Shown: positions 27,152 through 40,400, counted from the first letter of the stretch. The stretch: 64,000 nt of DNA from Litoditis marina (GCA_964036275.1 OZ038435.1:22116559-22180558); one strand, 5' to 3'. Translations and numbers: made by a program. Notes: generated by a model not told the origin, from the sequence alone.

Positions 27152-27236
27152 TAGCCCATGTGTGCATCGTGGGAAGGGACCACCGTCAAAGTCGTCTTCC
27201 CCTTATCTTCACCAGATAATTTTTTTTACTAATAAA
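27152..27236 (+). other. Candidate last exon with poly(A) signal
   Basis: CATGTTTCAG ends near 27151. The following segment is open for about 20 codons in one frame, ending in a TAA near 27217, and AATAAA follows at 27231-27236. This is the outline of a terminal exon with a short 3' UTR. Together with the two upstream candidates it suggests the tail of a plus-strand gene of unknown identity. Confidence 0.28.
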
Positions 27237-27587
27237 CATTTTTGTTATAAGTCGTATGTTTTTTATGTATCTCATATCACAGTTGAACGAAAATAATCCG
27301 GTTAGGACATTCTAAACAGTCGTTTCGGTTCTGTTATTAGTAGTTTGCTTGTGGTGAGAAATTTTGTTCGACCAGAAAATATGTTGTGCACCTCAACCGA
27401 AATGTTGCAAATACATGTCCAAACAGGTATATCAATCTATGAAACGAAAAAAGTTGCTTTTTTCTCGTTCAAGAGTTGTCATTCAAATTTGGTAGTTCCC
27501 ATGTGCCACATACCTGGCACAATGCCAACAACTTCCTCTGCGTGTCTAACATGCTACGAAAAAAAGTTCAAAAAATAATTGTGGGTT

Positions 27588-28577
27588 TCAAGAGATTCGG
27601 ATTACAACAATAAGGGCATGGATCAGTTTGTCTTGAACTGGCGCTTCATTTAAGCTTTCAATTCTGCCCCCCTTTAATAGACGGGTACGGAGATGTTCGT
27701 ATAACTGATTTGTGCTCATTGTGTTGGTTGCTGCGTCCTCCTCAACGGACATGCCGTATTTGAAAAGAGCCTGGCTGACTGTTCTGTTCTTTCTCCTCTG
27801 CGTCTGTTTTCTTTTCTGTTTTCCTATGCGAACGGTGGCACGAATGAGACGGTGATCACTGTCGTAATCAAATTGATTTATCACGTCGACGTTTCTTACA
27901 TTCATCGTTGGTCGAGAGAGAAAAAAGTCGATCTGGTTGAACGTGAATCCATTCGGTGAACGCCACGTCCACAAACGCGGTTTTCGTTTTTCGAAAAACG
28001 AGTTCCAAGATCGGTAGTTGTTGGTTTCCATCCAATCAAGAAGAATTTGCCCGCGATCGTTTCTCATATTTGGGCCGTACCTTCCTATTGCATTTTCTTG
28101 ATTTGTGCGTCTTCCCAATTTTGCGTTGAAATCCCCTCCTACGAATGGTATAATGTTCCCGGAACAACTAGTTATTACTTTGTTGAGATCAGACAGGAAA
28201 GCATTATATTCAACATCCGAGGAGGCTGTTGTAGGAGCATAGCAGGAAATGAAGCGCAATGTGAAAGACCGACATTTGACATCCAAATACGACAGTCTTG
28301 AAGTAACAGGGTAGAATCCGATGATATTAGTTGCGAAGTTACTATGAACTAGGAATCCAGTACCGTGGATACTATTTTCGGAAAAATAGTATAAAACTTC
28401 ACCGTCTGGCTGTGTTTCCACCACAGTATCCTTCCTCTTCACTTCTTGTAGAGCAACAATGTCCCAATGAATCTTCTTCAATCCCGTGAGCATGAGCTTC
28501 ATCTTGGCGACCTGTCCCAATCCACGACAGTTCAGAGAGCAGAGACTTAGGCAGTCTGATAGGGGATTTAGAGCCAT
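27588..28577 (-). CDS. RTE-clade retrotransposon endonuclease domain (5' part of a broken polyprotein)
   Basis: A 329-residue frame with a complete apurinic-type endonuclease/exonuclease/phosphatase domain, which nicks target DNA for target-primed reverse transcription. Visible motifs in order: LCSLNCRGLG (Asn, about residue 13), DIVALQEVKR (Glu, about 40), FISCYAPT (Tyr, about 110), VGGDFNAKLG (Asp/Asn, about 147), NQIDFFLS (about 216) and DSDHRLI (catalytic Asp-His, about 240). All key residues are present. After residue 250 the sequence becomes a basic linker and then ends at a stop at 27588, whereas an intact element would continue into reverse transcriptase; that piece lies at 24488-25088 beyond a 2.5-kb insert. 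The start is the first ATG (MALNPLSDCL). The element is dead as a whole. Confidence 0.85.
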   Translation of the reverse strand: MALNPLSDCLSLCSLNCRGLGQVAKMKLMLTGLKKIHWDIVALQEVKRKDTVVETQPDGEVLYYFSENSIHGTGFLVHSNFATNIIGFYPVTSRLSYLDVKCRSFTLRFISCYAPTTASSDVEYNAFLSDLNKVITSCSGNIIPFVGGDFNAKLGRRTNQENAIGRYGPNMRNDRGQILLDWMETNNYRSWNSFFEKRKPRLWTWRSPNGFTFNQIDFFLSRPTMNVRNVDVINQFDYDSDHRLIRATVRIGKQKRKQTQRRKNRTVSQALFKYGMSVEEDAATNTMSTNQLYEHLRTRLLKGGRIESLNEAPVQDKLIHALIVVIRIS

Positions 28578-28693
28578 GGTTCCCCTATCCAGCTTGGCTC
28601 GAGAAACTCAAATAAATTCGTCGGGAGGGGAATGAGAACAGACCGCACGCCACGACGAATGAAATGAGAATTCCTCATTGACTCATTCAAACA

Positions 28694-28788
28694 GTTACTC
28701 ATTGAGAATAAATTGATGTTTCGAGGTTCCTCCCAATTTCCCACGAGACACGTGACTCAGTACACGCAGGGAGAACATAATTGTGATT
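28694..28788 (+). repeat. 95-bp satellite remnant, orientation A
   Basis: A partial monomer of subfamily II from GTTACTCATTGAG to AATTGTGATT. It shows that the satellite has already switched to orientation A to the right of the RTE element, and gives the left flank of element copy 2. The 116 bases between the RTE start codon and this remnant show nothing recognisable. Confidence 0.92.
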
Positions 28789-29515
28789 CATGAAAAAGTG
28801 GGGGCCCAACGACTGTGAGATTTGTCTTCTGCTGTGTGCCCCTTAGACAGCTACTCTCAAATGGAGCAGCTACTGCTACAAAAAAACAAAAACCGAAAAA
28901 TAATAATATACTCAAGTATAACTGTTCATTACAAACATACAAAAGTCGTAAAATATTTTCTCAAACCTGTACAGTTACTGCTACAAAAACCGAAAAATAC
29001 CAATCTACTCAAGTATAACTGTTCATTACAAACATACAAAAGTCGTAAAATATTTTCTCAAACCTGTAAACTAGAATCTACAAATCACAGCTGCGAAAGA
29101 GAGAACAACTGTTGAATAATATGCCAAGTGTTATAGCACCTAGAGTAACAAGTAAGGACCAAAACTGCAAATTATTGTGTACAAAGCCAGAATCTCTATA
29201 GTTGACTACGTTGAGTTAACATCTGTGATTTGTAGATTCTAGTTTACAGGTTTGAGAAAATATTTTACGACTTTTGTATGTTTGTAATGAACAGTTATAC
29301 TTGAGTAGATTGGTATTTTTCGGTTTTTGTAGCAGTAACTGTACAGGTTTGAGAAAATATTTTACGACTTTTGTATGTTTGTAATGAACAGTTATACTTG
29401 AGTAAATTGCATTTTTCGGTTTTTGTAGCAGTAACTGCTCCATTTGAGAGTAGCTGTCTAAGGGGCACACAGCAGAAGACAAATCTCACAGTCGTTGGGC
29501 CCTCACTTTTTCATG
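28789..29515. repeat. 727-bp palindrome, element copy 2
   Basis: Arms 28789-29090 and 29223-29515 are inverted copies around a loop of about 132 bp that is homologous to the loop of copy 1. Each arm contains a roughly 100-bp internal tandem duplication that both arms of copy 1 lack, so the two arms have changed together. Confidence 0.92.
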
Positions 29516-29649
29516 AATTTTTCTCTTTTTGTATACATGCCGTAGGTATGTAGTTTGATCTGTACGGTGCAGATAAAATTGTTTTCTCAATGAACCACTT
29601 GTCAAGAATTACCATCATTCGAAAAAATATGACGTCAACATTGCAGTTC

Positions 29650-30820
29650 TAAAAACTTACTTCGTCTGCCCTTTGGAATCCCAGAATACGTCATATTTAG
29701 ACAAAGTTTCATCGTTAATATACCATTTTTAAGATATTTTCAGCATTTGAAAATATATTTCACGTCAATTTTTTCAAAAGTTGACGTCATCTGGCCTTCT
29801 GAATTCCAGAATACGTGATATTTAGACAAAGTTTCATCGTTAATATACCATTTATTAGATATTTTTAGCATTTGAAAATATATTTCACGTCAATTTTTTT
29901 AAAAGTTGACGTCATCTGGCCTTCTGAATTCCAGAATACGTCATATTTAGACAAAGTTTCATCGTTAATATACCATTTTTAAGATATTTTCAGCATTTTA
30001 AAATATATTTCACGTCAATTTTTCAAAAGTTGACGTCATCTGGCCTTCTGAATTCCAGAATACGTGATATTTAGACAAAGTTTCATCGTTAATATACCAT
30101 TTATTAGATATTTTTAGCGTTTGAAAATATATTTCACGTCATTTTTTTTAAAAGTTGACGTCATCTGGCCTTCTGAATTCCAGAATACGTGATATTTAGA
30201 CAAAGTTTCATCGTTAATATACCATTTATTAGATATTTTTAGCATTTGAAAATATATTTCACGTCATTTTTTTTAAAAGTTGACGTCATCTGGCCTTCTG
30301 AATTCCAGAATACGTCATATTTAGACAAAGTTTCATCGTTAATATACCATTTTTAAGATATTTCCAGCATTTTAAAATATATTTCACGTCAATTTTTCAA
30401 AAGTTGACGTCATCTGGCCTTCTGAATTCCAGAATACGTGATATTTAGACAAAGTTTCATCGTTAATATACCATTTATTAGATATTTTTAGCGTTTGAAA
30501 ATATATTTCACGTCATTTTTTTTAAAAGTTGACGTCATCTGGCCTTCTGAATTCCAGAATACGTCATATTTAGACAAAGTTTCATCGTTAATATACCATT
30601 TTCAAGATATTTTCACCATTTGAAAATATATCTGACGTCAACTTTGCACTTTTAAAAAATGGCGTCATCTGGTCTCCAGAATCCCAGAATACGTCACTCT
30701 TAGATTGAGTTTCACCGTTAGTTGACCCTTTCTAAGATATTACCATCATTTGAAAATATATGTGACGTCAACTTTGCACTTTTCAAAAATGACGTCATCT
30801 GGTCTCCAGAATCCCGAAGG
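29650..30820. repeat. Tandem repeats of 124-131 bp with TGACGTCA
   Basis: TTGACGTCATCTGG or its variants begin units at 29783, 29908, 30032, 30157, 30282, 30406, 30531, 30662 and 30791. The central units alternate in small variants (ATACGTCAT and ATACGTGAT), which suggests amplification as dimers. This is the reverse complement of the repeat body of copy 1, with about nine units instead of four. Confidence 0.92.
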
Positions 30821-31449
30821 ACGTCAGAAATACAATACTTCATATTCAAACAAATTGCACGTTGGCATCATATTTCAATTTTCAAGCAAATCGGTAATTG
30901 TTTCTCTACGTTACAGTACAGTTTGAGTTATCGACCGGACAGAGAGAGTGAGAGAGCGTGCTGAATGGAGAGACGCAGACACTTTTCGAAAAATGTCTAT
31001 AACTTTGATTAAAACAATTTTTTTTGCAATTTTTTTTGTCCGCCAGGGTTTGAGTAGGTATCACATGTTTTCCACAATTTTCAACAGAATCGATTCAGTA
31101 GAAACCCTTAAACTGGGAATTTTCCCTTATCACGATTACACACTCCGAAAACGTCTATAACTTTGACAAAAACAATTTTTTCCTAATTTTTTTTGGTCCG
31201 CGAGGGTTTGAGTAGGTATCACATGTCTTCCACAATTTTCAACGAAATCGATTCAGTAGAAACCCTTAAACTGGGAATTTTCCCTTGTCACAACCCACCC
31301 ACCGATTTCGATAAAATTTGGGGCACACTTTGCAAATATGCTGTAGAAACTTCCCCAGTTTGTAAAAGTTCTGTTTTGCAAATTTCGGCCTTTCTATGGA
31401 AAAACTAAAAAAACGGAGGCGCGCATTAGCCGGACCAAAGACAAATCTC

Positions 31450-31473
31450 GCACAGCGCTTCGCGCTGCGCGCG
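31450..31473 (+). repeat. Terminal GC-rich hairpin of element copy 2
   Basis: Exact reverse complement of the 24-bp hairpin of copy 1, directly next to the subterminal repeat AAGACAAATCTC and followed by satellite ATTGTCTAAAC. Confidence 0.85.
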
Positions 31474-34400
31474 ATTGTCTAAACATGACCGATTTAATGT
31501 AGTAGGCCACTGTTGATTAACCTTCTTTTACGTTACGTTCATGAAGTAATATGTTACTCATTGAGAATAAATTGATGTTTCAAGGTTCCTCCCAATTTCC
31601 CACGAGAAACGTGACTTAGTACACGCAGGGAGAACATAATTATAATTGTCTAAACATGACCGATTTAATGTAGTAGGCCAGTGTTGATAAACTTTCTTTT
31701 ACGTTACTTTCATGAAGTAATATGTTACTCATTGAGAATAAATTGATGTTTCGAGGTTCCTCCCAATTTCCCACGAGACACGTGACTCAGTACACGCAGG
31801 GAGAACATAATTATAATTGTCTAAACATGACCGATTTAATGTAGTAGGCCAGTGTTGATAAACCTTCTTTTACGTTACTTTCATGAAGTAATATGTTACT
31901 CATTGAGAATAAATTGATGTTTCAAGGTTCCTCCCAATTTCCCACGAGAAACGTGACTCAGTACACGCAGGAGAACATAATTATAATTGTCTAAACATGA
32001 CCGATTTAATGTAGTAGGCCAGTGTTGATAAACCTTCTTTTACGTTACTTTCATGAAGTAATATGTTACTCATTGAGAATAAATTGATGTTTCAAGGTTC
32101 CTCCCAATTTCCCACGAGAAACGTGACTCAGTACACGCAGGGAGAACATAATTGTAATTGTCTAAACATGACCGATTTAATGTAGTAGGCCAGTGTTGAT
32201 TAACCTTCTTTTACGTTACGTTCATGAAGTAATATGTTACTCATTGAGAATAAATTGATGTTTCGAGGTTCCTCCCAATTTCCCACGAGACCCGTGACTC
32301 AGTACACGCAGGGAGAACATAATTGTGATTGTCTAAACATGACCGATTTAATGTAGTAGGCCAGTGTTGATGAACCTTCTCTTACGTTACTTTCATGAAG
32401 TTATATGTTACTCATTGAGAATAAATTGATGTTTCGAGGTTCCTCCCAATTTCCCACGAGAAACGTGACTCAGTACACGCAGGGAGAACATAATTGTAAT
32501 TGTCTAAACATGACCGATTTAATGTAGTAGGCCAGTGTTGATGAACCTTCTTTTACGTTACTTTCATGAAGTAATATGTTACTCATTGAGAATAAATTGA
32601 TGTTTCAAGGTTCCTCCCAATTTCCCACGAGAAACGTGACTCAGTACACACAGGGAGAACATAATTATAATTGTCTAAACATGACCGATTTAATGTAGTA
32701 GGCCAGTGTTGATGAACCTTCTCTTACGTTACGTTCATGAAGTAATATGTTACTCATTGAGAATAAATTGATGTTTCGAGGTTCCTCCCAATTTCCCACG
32801 AGACACGTGACTCAGTACACGCAGGGAGAACATAATTGTGATTGTCTAAACATGACCGATTTAATGTAGTAGGCCAGTGTTGATGAACCTTCTCTTACGT
32901 TACTTTCATGAAGTAAAATGTTACTCATTGAGAATAAATTGATGTTTCAAGGTTCCTCCCAATTTCCCACGAGAAACGTGACTCAGTACACGCAGGGAGA
33001 ACATAATTGTAATTGTCTAAACATGACCGATTTAATGTAGTAGGCCTGTGTTGATAAACCTTCTTTTACGTTACTTTCATGAAGTAATATGTTACTCATT
33101 GAGAATAAATTGATGTTTCGAGGTTCCTCCCAATTTCCCACGAGACCCGTAACTCAGTACACGCAGGGAGAACATAATTATAATTGTCTAAACATGACCG
33201 ATTTAATGTAGTAGGCCAGTGTTGATAAACCTTCTTTTACGTTACTTTCATGAAGTAATATGTTACCCCTTTTTGAATAAATTGATGTTTCGAGGTTCCT
33301 CCCAATTTCCCACGAGACACGTGACTCAGTACACGCAGGGAGAACATAATTGTGATTGTCTAAACATGACCGATTTAATGTAGTAGGCCAGTGTTGATGA
33401 ACCTTCTCTTACGTTACTTTCATGAAGTAATATGTTACTCATTGAGAATAAATTGATGTTTCAAGGTTCCTCCCAATTTCCCACGAGAAACGTGACTCAG
33501 TACACACAGGGAGAACATAATTGTAATTGTCTAAACATGACCGATTTAATGTAGTAGGCCAGTGTTGATGAACCTTCTTTTACGTTACTTTCATGAAGTA
33601 ATATGTTACTCATTGAGAATAAATTGATGTTTCAAGATTCCTCCCAATTTCCCACAAAAAACGTGACTTAGTACACGCAGGGAGAACATAATTATAATTG
33701 TCTAAACATGACCGATTTAATGTAGTAGGCCAGTGTTGATGAACCTTCTCTTACGTTACTTTCATGAAGTTATATGTTACTCATTGAGAATAAATTGATG
33801 TTTCAAGGTTCCTCCCAATTTCCCACGAGACACGTGACTCAGTACACGCAGGGAAAACATAATTATAATTGTCTAAACATGACCGATTTAATGTAGTAGG
33901 CCAGTGTTGATAAACCTTCTTTTACGTTACTTTCATGAAGTAATATGTTACTCATTGAGAATAAATTGATGTTTCAAGGTTCCTCCCAATTTCCCACGAG
34001 AAACGTGACTCAGTACACGCAGGGAGAACATAATTATAATTGTCTAAACATGACCGATTTAATGTAGTAGGCCAGTGTTGATAAACCTTCTTTTACGTTA
34101 CTTTCATGAAGTAATATGTTACCCCTTTTTGAATAAATTGATGTTTCGAGGTTCCTCCCAATTTCCCACGAGACACGTGACTCAGTACACGCAGGGAGAA
34201 CATAATTGAGATTGTCTAAACATGACCGATTTAATGTAGTAGGCCAGTGTTGATGAACCTTCTCTTACGTTACTTTCATGAAGTAATATGTTACTCATTG
34301 AGAATAAATTGATGTTTCAAGGTTCCTCCCAATTTCCCACGAGAAACGTGACTCAGTACACACAGGGAGAACATAATTGTAATTGTCTAAACATGACCGA

Positions 34401-37400
34401 TTTAATGTAGTAGGCCAGTGTTGATGAACCTTCTTTTACGTTACTTTCATGAAGTAATATGTTACTCATTGAGAATAAATTGATGTTTCAAGATTCCTCC
34501 CAATTTCCCACAAAAAACGTGACTTAGTACACGCAGGGAGAACATAATTATAATTGTCTAAACATGACCGATTTAATGTAGTAGGCCAGTGTTGATGAAC
34601 CTTCTCTTACGTTACTTTCATGAAGTTATATGTTACTCATTGAGAATAAATTGATGTTTCAAGGTTCCTCCCAATTTCCCACGAGACACGTGACTCAGTA
34701 CACGCAGGGAAAACATAATTATAATTGTCTAAACATGACCGATTTAATGTAGTAGGCCAGTGTTGATAAACCTTCTTTTACGTTACTTTCATGAAGTAAT
34801 ATGTTACTCATTGAGAATAAATTGATGTTTCAAGGTTCCTCCCAATTTCCCACGAGAAACGTGACTCAGTACACGCAGGGAGAACATAATTATAATTGTC
34901 TAAACATGACCGATTTAATGTAGTAGGCCAGTGTTGATAAACCTTCTTTTACGTTACTTTCATGAAGTAATATGTTACCCCTTTTTGAATAAATTGATGT
35001 TTCGAGGTTCCTCCCAATTTCCCACGAGACACGTGACTCAGTACACGCAGGGAGAACATAATTGTGATTGTCTAAACATGACCGATTTAATGTAGTAGGC
35101 CAGTGTTGATGAACCTTCTCTTACGTTACTTTCATGAAGTAATATGTTACTCATTGAGAATAAATTGATGTTTCAAGGTTCCTCCCAATTTCCCACGAGA
35201 AACGTGACTCAGTACACACAGGGAGAACATAATTGTAATTGTCTAAACATGACTGATTTAATGTAGTAGGCCAGTGTTGATGAACCTTCTTTTACGTTAC
35301 TTTCATGAAGTTATATGTTACTCATTGAGAATAAATTGATGTTTCGAGGTTCCTCCCAATTTCCCACGAGACACGTGACTCAGTACACGCAGGGAGAACA
35401 TAATTATAATTGTCTAAACATGACCGATTTAATGTAGTAGGCCAGTGTTGATAAACCTTCTTTTACGTTACTTTCATGAAGTAATATGTTACTCATTGAG
35501 AATAAATTGATGTTTCAAGGTTCCTCCCAATTTCCCACGAAAAACGTGACTCAGTACACACAGGGAGAACATAATTATAATTGTCTAAACATGACCGATT
35601 TAATGTAGTAGACCAGTGTTCATAAACCTTCTCTTACGTTACTTGCATGAAGTTATATGTTACTCATTGAGAATAAATTGATGTTTCGAGGTTCCTCCCA
35701 ATTTCCCACGAGACACGTGACTCAGTACACGCAGGGAGAACATAATTGTGATTGTCTAAACATGACCGATTTAATGTAGTAGGCCAGTGTTGATGAACCT
35801 TCTCTTACGTTACTTTCATGAAGTAAAATGTTACTCATTGAGAATAAATTGATGTTTTAAGGTTCCTCCCAATTTCCCACGAGAAACGTGACTCAGTACA
35901 CGCAGGGAGAACATAATTGTAATTGTCTAAACATGACCGATTTAATGTAGTAGGCCTGTGTTGATAAACCTTCTTTTACGTTACTTTCATGAAGTAATAT
36001 GTTACTCATTGAGAATAAATTGATGTTTCGAGGTTCCTCCCAATTTCCCACGAGACCCGTGACTCAGTACACGCAGGGAGAACATAATTGTAATTGTCTA
36101 AACATGACCGATTTAATGTAGTAGGCCAGTGTTGATAAACCTTCTTTTACGTTACTTTCATGAAGTAATATGTTACCCCTTTTTGAATAAATTGATGTTT
36201 CGAGGTTCCTCCCAATTTCCCACGAGACACGTGACTCAGTACACGCAGGGAGAACATAATTGTGATTGTCTAAACATGACCGATTTAATGTAGTAGGCCA
36301 GTGTTGATGAACCTTCTCTTACGTTACTTTCATGAAGTAATATGTTACTCATTGAGAATAAATTGATGTTTCAAGGTTCCTCCCAATTTCCCACGAGAAA
36401 CGTGACTCAGTACACACAGGGAGAACATAATTGTAATTGTCTAAACATGACCGATTTAATGTAGTAGGCCAGTGTTGATGAACCTTCTTTTACGTTACTT
36501 TCATGAAGTTATATGTTACTCATTGAGAATAAATTGATGTTTCGAGGTTCCTCCCAATTTCCCACGAGACACGTGACTCAGTACACGCAGGGAGAACATA
36601 ATTATAATTGTCTAAACATGACCGATTTAATGTAGTAGGCCAGTGTTGATAAACCTTCTTTTACGTTACTTTCATGAAGTAATATGTTACTCATTGAGAA
36701 TAAATTGATGTTTCAAGGTTCCTCCCAATTTCCCACGAGAAACGTGACTCAGTACACACAGGGAGAACATAATTATAATTGTCTAAACATGACCGATTTA
36801 ATGTAGTAGACCAGTGTTCATAAACCTTCTCTTACGTTACTTTCATGAAGTTATATGTTACTCATTGAGAATAAATTGATGTTTCGAGGTTCCTCCCAAT
36901 TTCCCACGAGACACGTGACTCAGTACACGCAGGGAGAACATAATTGTGATTGTCTAAACATGACCGATTTAATGTAGTAGGCCAGTGTTGATGAACCTTC
37001 TCTTACGTTACTTTCATGAAGTAAAATGTTACTCATTGAGAATAAATTGATGTTTCGAGGTTCCTCCCAATTTCCCACGAGACACGTGACTCAGTACACG
37101 CAGGGAGAACATAATTGTGATTGTCTAAACATGACCGATTTAATGTAGTAGGCCAGTGTTGATGAACCTTCTCTTACGTTACTTTCATGAAGTAAAATGT
37201 TACTCATTGAGAATAAATTGATGTTTTAAGGTTCCTCCCAATTTCCCACGAGAAACGTGACTCAGTACACGCAGGGAGAACATAATTGTAATTGTCTAAA
37301 CATGACCGATTTAATGTAGTAGGCCTGTGTTGATAAACCTTCTTTTACGTTACTTTCATGAAGTAATATGTTACTCATTGAGAATAAATTGATGTTTCGA

Positions 37401-40400
37401 GGTTCCTCCCAATTTCCCACGAGACCCGTGACTCAGTACACGCAGGGAGAACATAATTATAATTGTCTAAACATGACCGATTTAATGTAGTAGGCCAGTG
37501 TTGATAAACCTTCTTTTACGTTACTTTCATGAAGTAATATGTTACCCCTTTTTGAATAAATTGATGTTTCGAGGTTCCTCCCAATTTCCCACGAGACACG
37601 TGACTCAGTACACGCAGGGAGAACATAATTGTGATTGTCTAAACATGACCGATTTAATGTAGTAGGCCAGTGTTGATGAACCTTCTCTTACGTTACTTTC
37701 ATGAAGTAATATGTTACTCATTGAGAATAAATTGATGTTTCAAGGTTCCTCCCAATTTCCCACGAGAAACGTGACTCAGTACACACAGGGAGAACATAAT
37801 TGTAATTGTCTAAACATGACCGATTTAATGTAGTAGGCCAGTGTTGATGAACCTTCTTTTACGTTACTTTCATGAAGTTATATGTTACTCATTGAGAATA
37901 AATTGATGTTTCGAGGTTCCTCCCAATTTCCCACGAGACACGTGACTCAGTACACGCAGGGAGAACATAATTATAATTGTCTAAACATGACCGATTTAAT
38001 GTAGTAGGCCAGTGTTGATAAACCTTCTTTTACGTTACTTTCATGAAGTAATATGTTACTCATTGAGAATAAATTGATGTTTCAAGGTTCCTCCCAATTT
38101 CCCACGAGAAACGTGACTCAGTACACACAGGGAGAACATAATTATAATTGTCTAAACATGACCGATTTAATGTAGTAGACCAGTGTTCATAAACCTTCTC
38201 TTACGTTACTTTCATGAAGTTATATGTTACTCATTGAGAATAAATTGATGTTTCGAGGTTCCTCCCAATTTCCCACGAGACACGTGACTCAGTACACGCA
38301 GGGAGAACATAATTGTGATTGTCTAAACATGACCGATTTAATGTAGTAGGCCAGTGTTGATGAACCTTCTCTTACGTTACTTTCATGAAGTAAAATGTTA
38401 CTCATTGAGAATAAATTGATGTTTCAAGGTTTCTCCCAATTTCCCACGAGAAACGTGACTCAGTACACGCAGGGAGAACATAATTGTAATTGTCTAAACA
38501 TGACCGATTTAATGTAGTAGGCCTGTGTTGATAAACCTTCTTTTACGTTACTTTCATGAAGTAATATGTTACTCATTGAGAATAAATTGATGTTTCGAGG
38601 TTCCTCCCAATTTCCCACGAGACACGTGACTCAGTACACGCAGGGAAAACATAATTATAATTGTCTAAACATGACCGATTTAATGTAGTAGGCCAGTGTT
38701 GATAAACCTTCTTTTACGTTACTTTCATGAAGTAATATGTTACTCATTGAGAATAAATTGATGTTTCAAGGTTCCTCCCAATTTCCCACGAGAAACGTGA
38801 CTTAGTACACGCAGGGAGAACATAATTATAATTGTCTAAACATGACCGATTTAATGTAGTAGGCCAGTGTTGATGAACCTTCTCTTACGTTACTTTCACG
38901 AAGTTATATGTTACTCATTGAGAATAAATTGATGTTTCAAGGTTCCTCCCAATTTCCCACGAGACACGTGACTCAGTACACGCAGGGAAAACATAATTAT
39001 AATTGTCTAAACATGACCGATTTAATGTAGTAGGCCAGTGTTGATAAACCTTCTTTTACGTTACTTTCATGAAGTAATATGTTACTCATTGAGAATAAAT
39101 TGATGTTTCAAGGTTCCTCCCAATTTCCCACGAGAAACGTGACTCAGTACACGCAGGGAGAACATAATTATAATTGTCTAAACATGACCGATTTAATGTA
39201 GTAGGCCAGTGTTGATAAACCTTCTTTTACGTTACTTTCATGAAGTAATATGTTACCCCTTTTTGAATAAATTGATGTTTCGAGGTTCCTCCCAATTTCC
39301 CACGAGACACGTGACTCAGTACACGCAGGGAGAACATAATTGTGATTGTCTAAACATGACCGATTTAATGTAGTAGGCCAGTGTTGATGAACCTTCTCTT
39401 ACGTTACTTTCATGAAGTAATATGTTACTCATTGAGAATAAATTGATGTTTCAAGGTTCCTCCCAATTTCCCACGAGAAACGTGACTCAGTACACACAGG
39501 GAGAACATAATTGTAATTGTCTAAACATGACCGATTTAATGTAGTAGGCCAGTGTTGATGAACCTTCTTTTACGTTACTTTCATGAAGTTATATGTTACT
39601 CATTGAGAATAAATTGATGTTTCGAGGTTCCTCCCAATTTCCCACGAGACACGTGACTCAGTACACGCAGGGAGAACATAATTATAGTTGTCTAAACATG
39701 ACCGATTTAATGTAGTAGGCCAGTGTTGATAAACCTTCTTTTACGTTACTTTCATGAAGTAATATGTTACTCATTGAGAATAAATTGATGTTTCAAGGTT
39801 CCTCCCAATTTCCCACGAGAAACGTGACTCAGTACACACAGGGAGAACATAATTATAATTGTCTAAACATGACCGATTTAATGTAGTAGACCAGTGTTCA
39901 TAAACCTTCTCTTACGTTACTTGCATGAAGTTATATGTTACTCATTGAGAATAAATTGATGTTTCGAGGTTCCTCCCAATTTCCCACGAGACACGTGACT
40001 CAGTACACGCAGGGAGAACATAATTGTGATTGTCTAAACATGACCGATTTAATGTAGTAGGCCAGTGTTGATGAACCTTCTCTTACGTTACTTTCATGAA
40101 GTAAAATGTTACTCATTGAGAATATATTGATGTTTCAAGGTTCCTCCCAATTTTCCACGAGAAACGTGACTCAGTACACGCAGGGAGAACATAATTGTAA
40201 TTGTCTAAACATGACCGATTTAATGTAGTAGGCCTGTGTTGATAAACCTTCTTTTACGTTACTTTCATGAAGTAATATGTTACTCATTGAGAATAAATTG
40301 ATGTTTCGAGGTTCCTCCCAATTTCCCACGAGACCCGTGACTCAGTACACGCAGGGAGAACATAATTATAATTGTCTAAACATGACCGATTTAATGTAGT

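Larger units (their letters stand above)
25089..27587. other. 2.5-kb AT-rich insert or intron splitting the RTE element
   Basis: This sequence separates the endonuclease part of the retrotransposon from its reverse-transcriptase part. It is AT-rich and non-satellite, and has no recognisable transposon ends. It contains a perfect 12-bp hairpin at 25104-25140 and several plus-strand segments that look like nematode exons (separate entries), i.e. opposite to the RTE. It could be a long intron, a captured host-gene fragment or an unrecognised DNA element. Confidence 0.55.
28789..31473 (+). mobile_element. Palindrome-hairpin element, copy 2
   Basis: A 2685-bp element related to copy 1 but in the opposite genomic direction. 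In order: a 727-bp palindrome (28789-29515), tandem repeats of 124-131 bp (about 29650-30820), a 156-bp direct duplication (GGTTTGAGTAGGTATCACATG at 31048 and 31204), a subterminal repeat at 31438-31449 that matches GAGATTTGTCTT at 28817-28828 in inverse, and the terminal hairpin at 31450-31473. The flanks are AATTGTGATT and ATTGTCTAAAC, the same monomer position as copies 1 and 3. It differs from copy 1 by more tandem units and longer palindrome arms. There is no transposase, so it is nonautonomous. Confidence 0.82.

Noticed and set aside
27667..27679. 12-bp inverted match (GCCCCCCTTTAA) between 27667 and 25078 as ends of the insert.
   Set aside because: It lies inside coding sequence of the endonuclease linker, about 80 bp from the apparent breakpoint, and a low-complexity match of this size can occur by chance.
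16644..31473. One 14.8-kb composite transposon with 1.8-2.7-kb terminal inverted repeats formed by copies 1 and 2.
   Set aside because: Copy 3 shows that the palindrome-body-hairpin unit stands alone, and each copy has both of its own satellite flanks at the same monomer position. The inverted arrangement follows the flipped satellite block.
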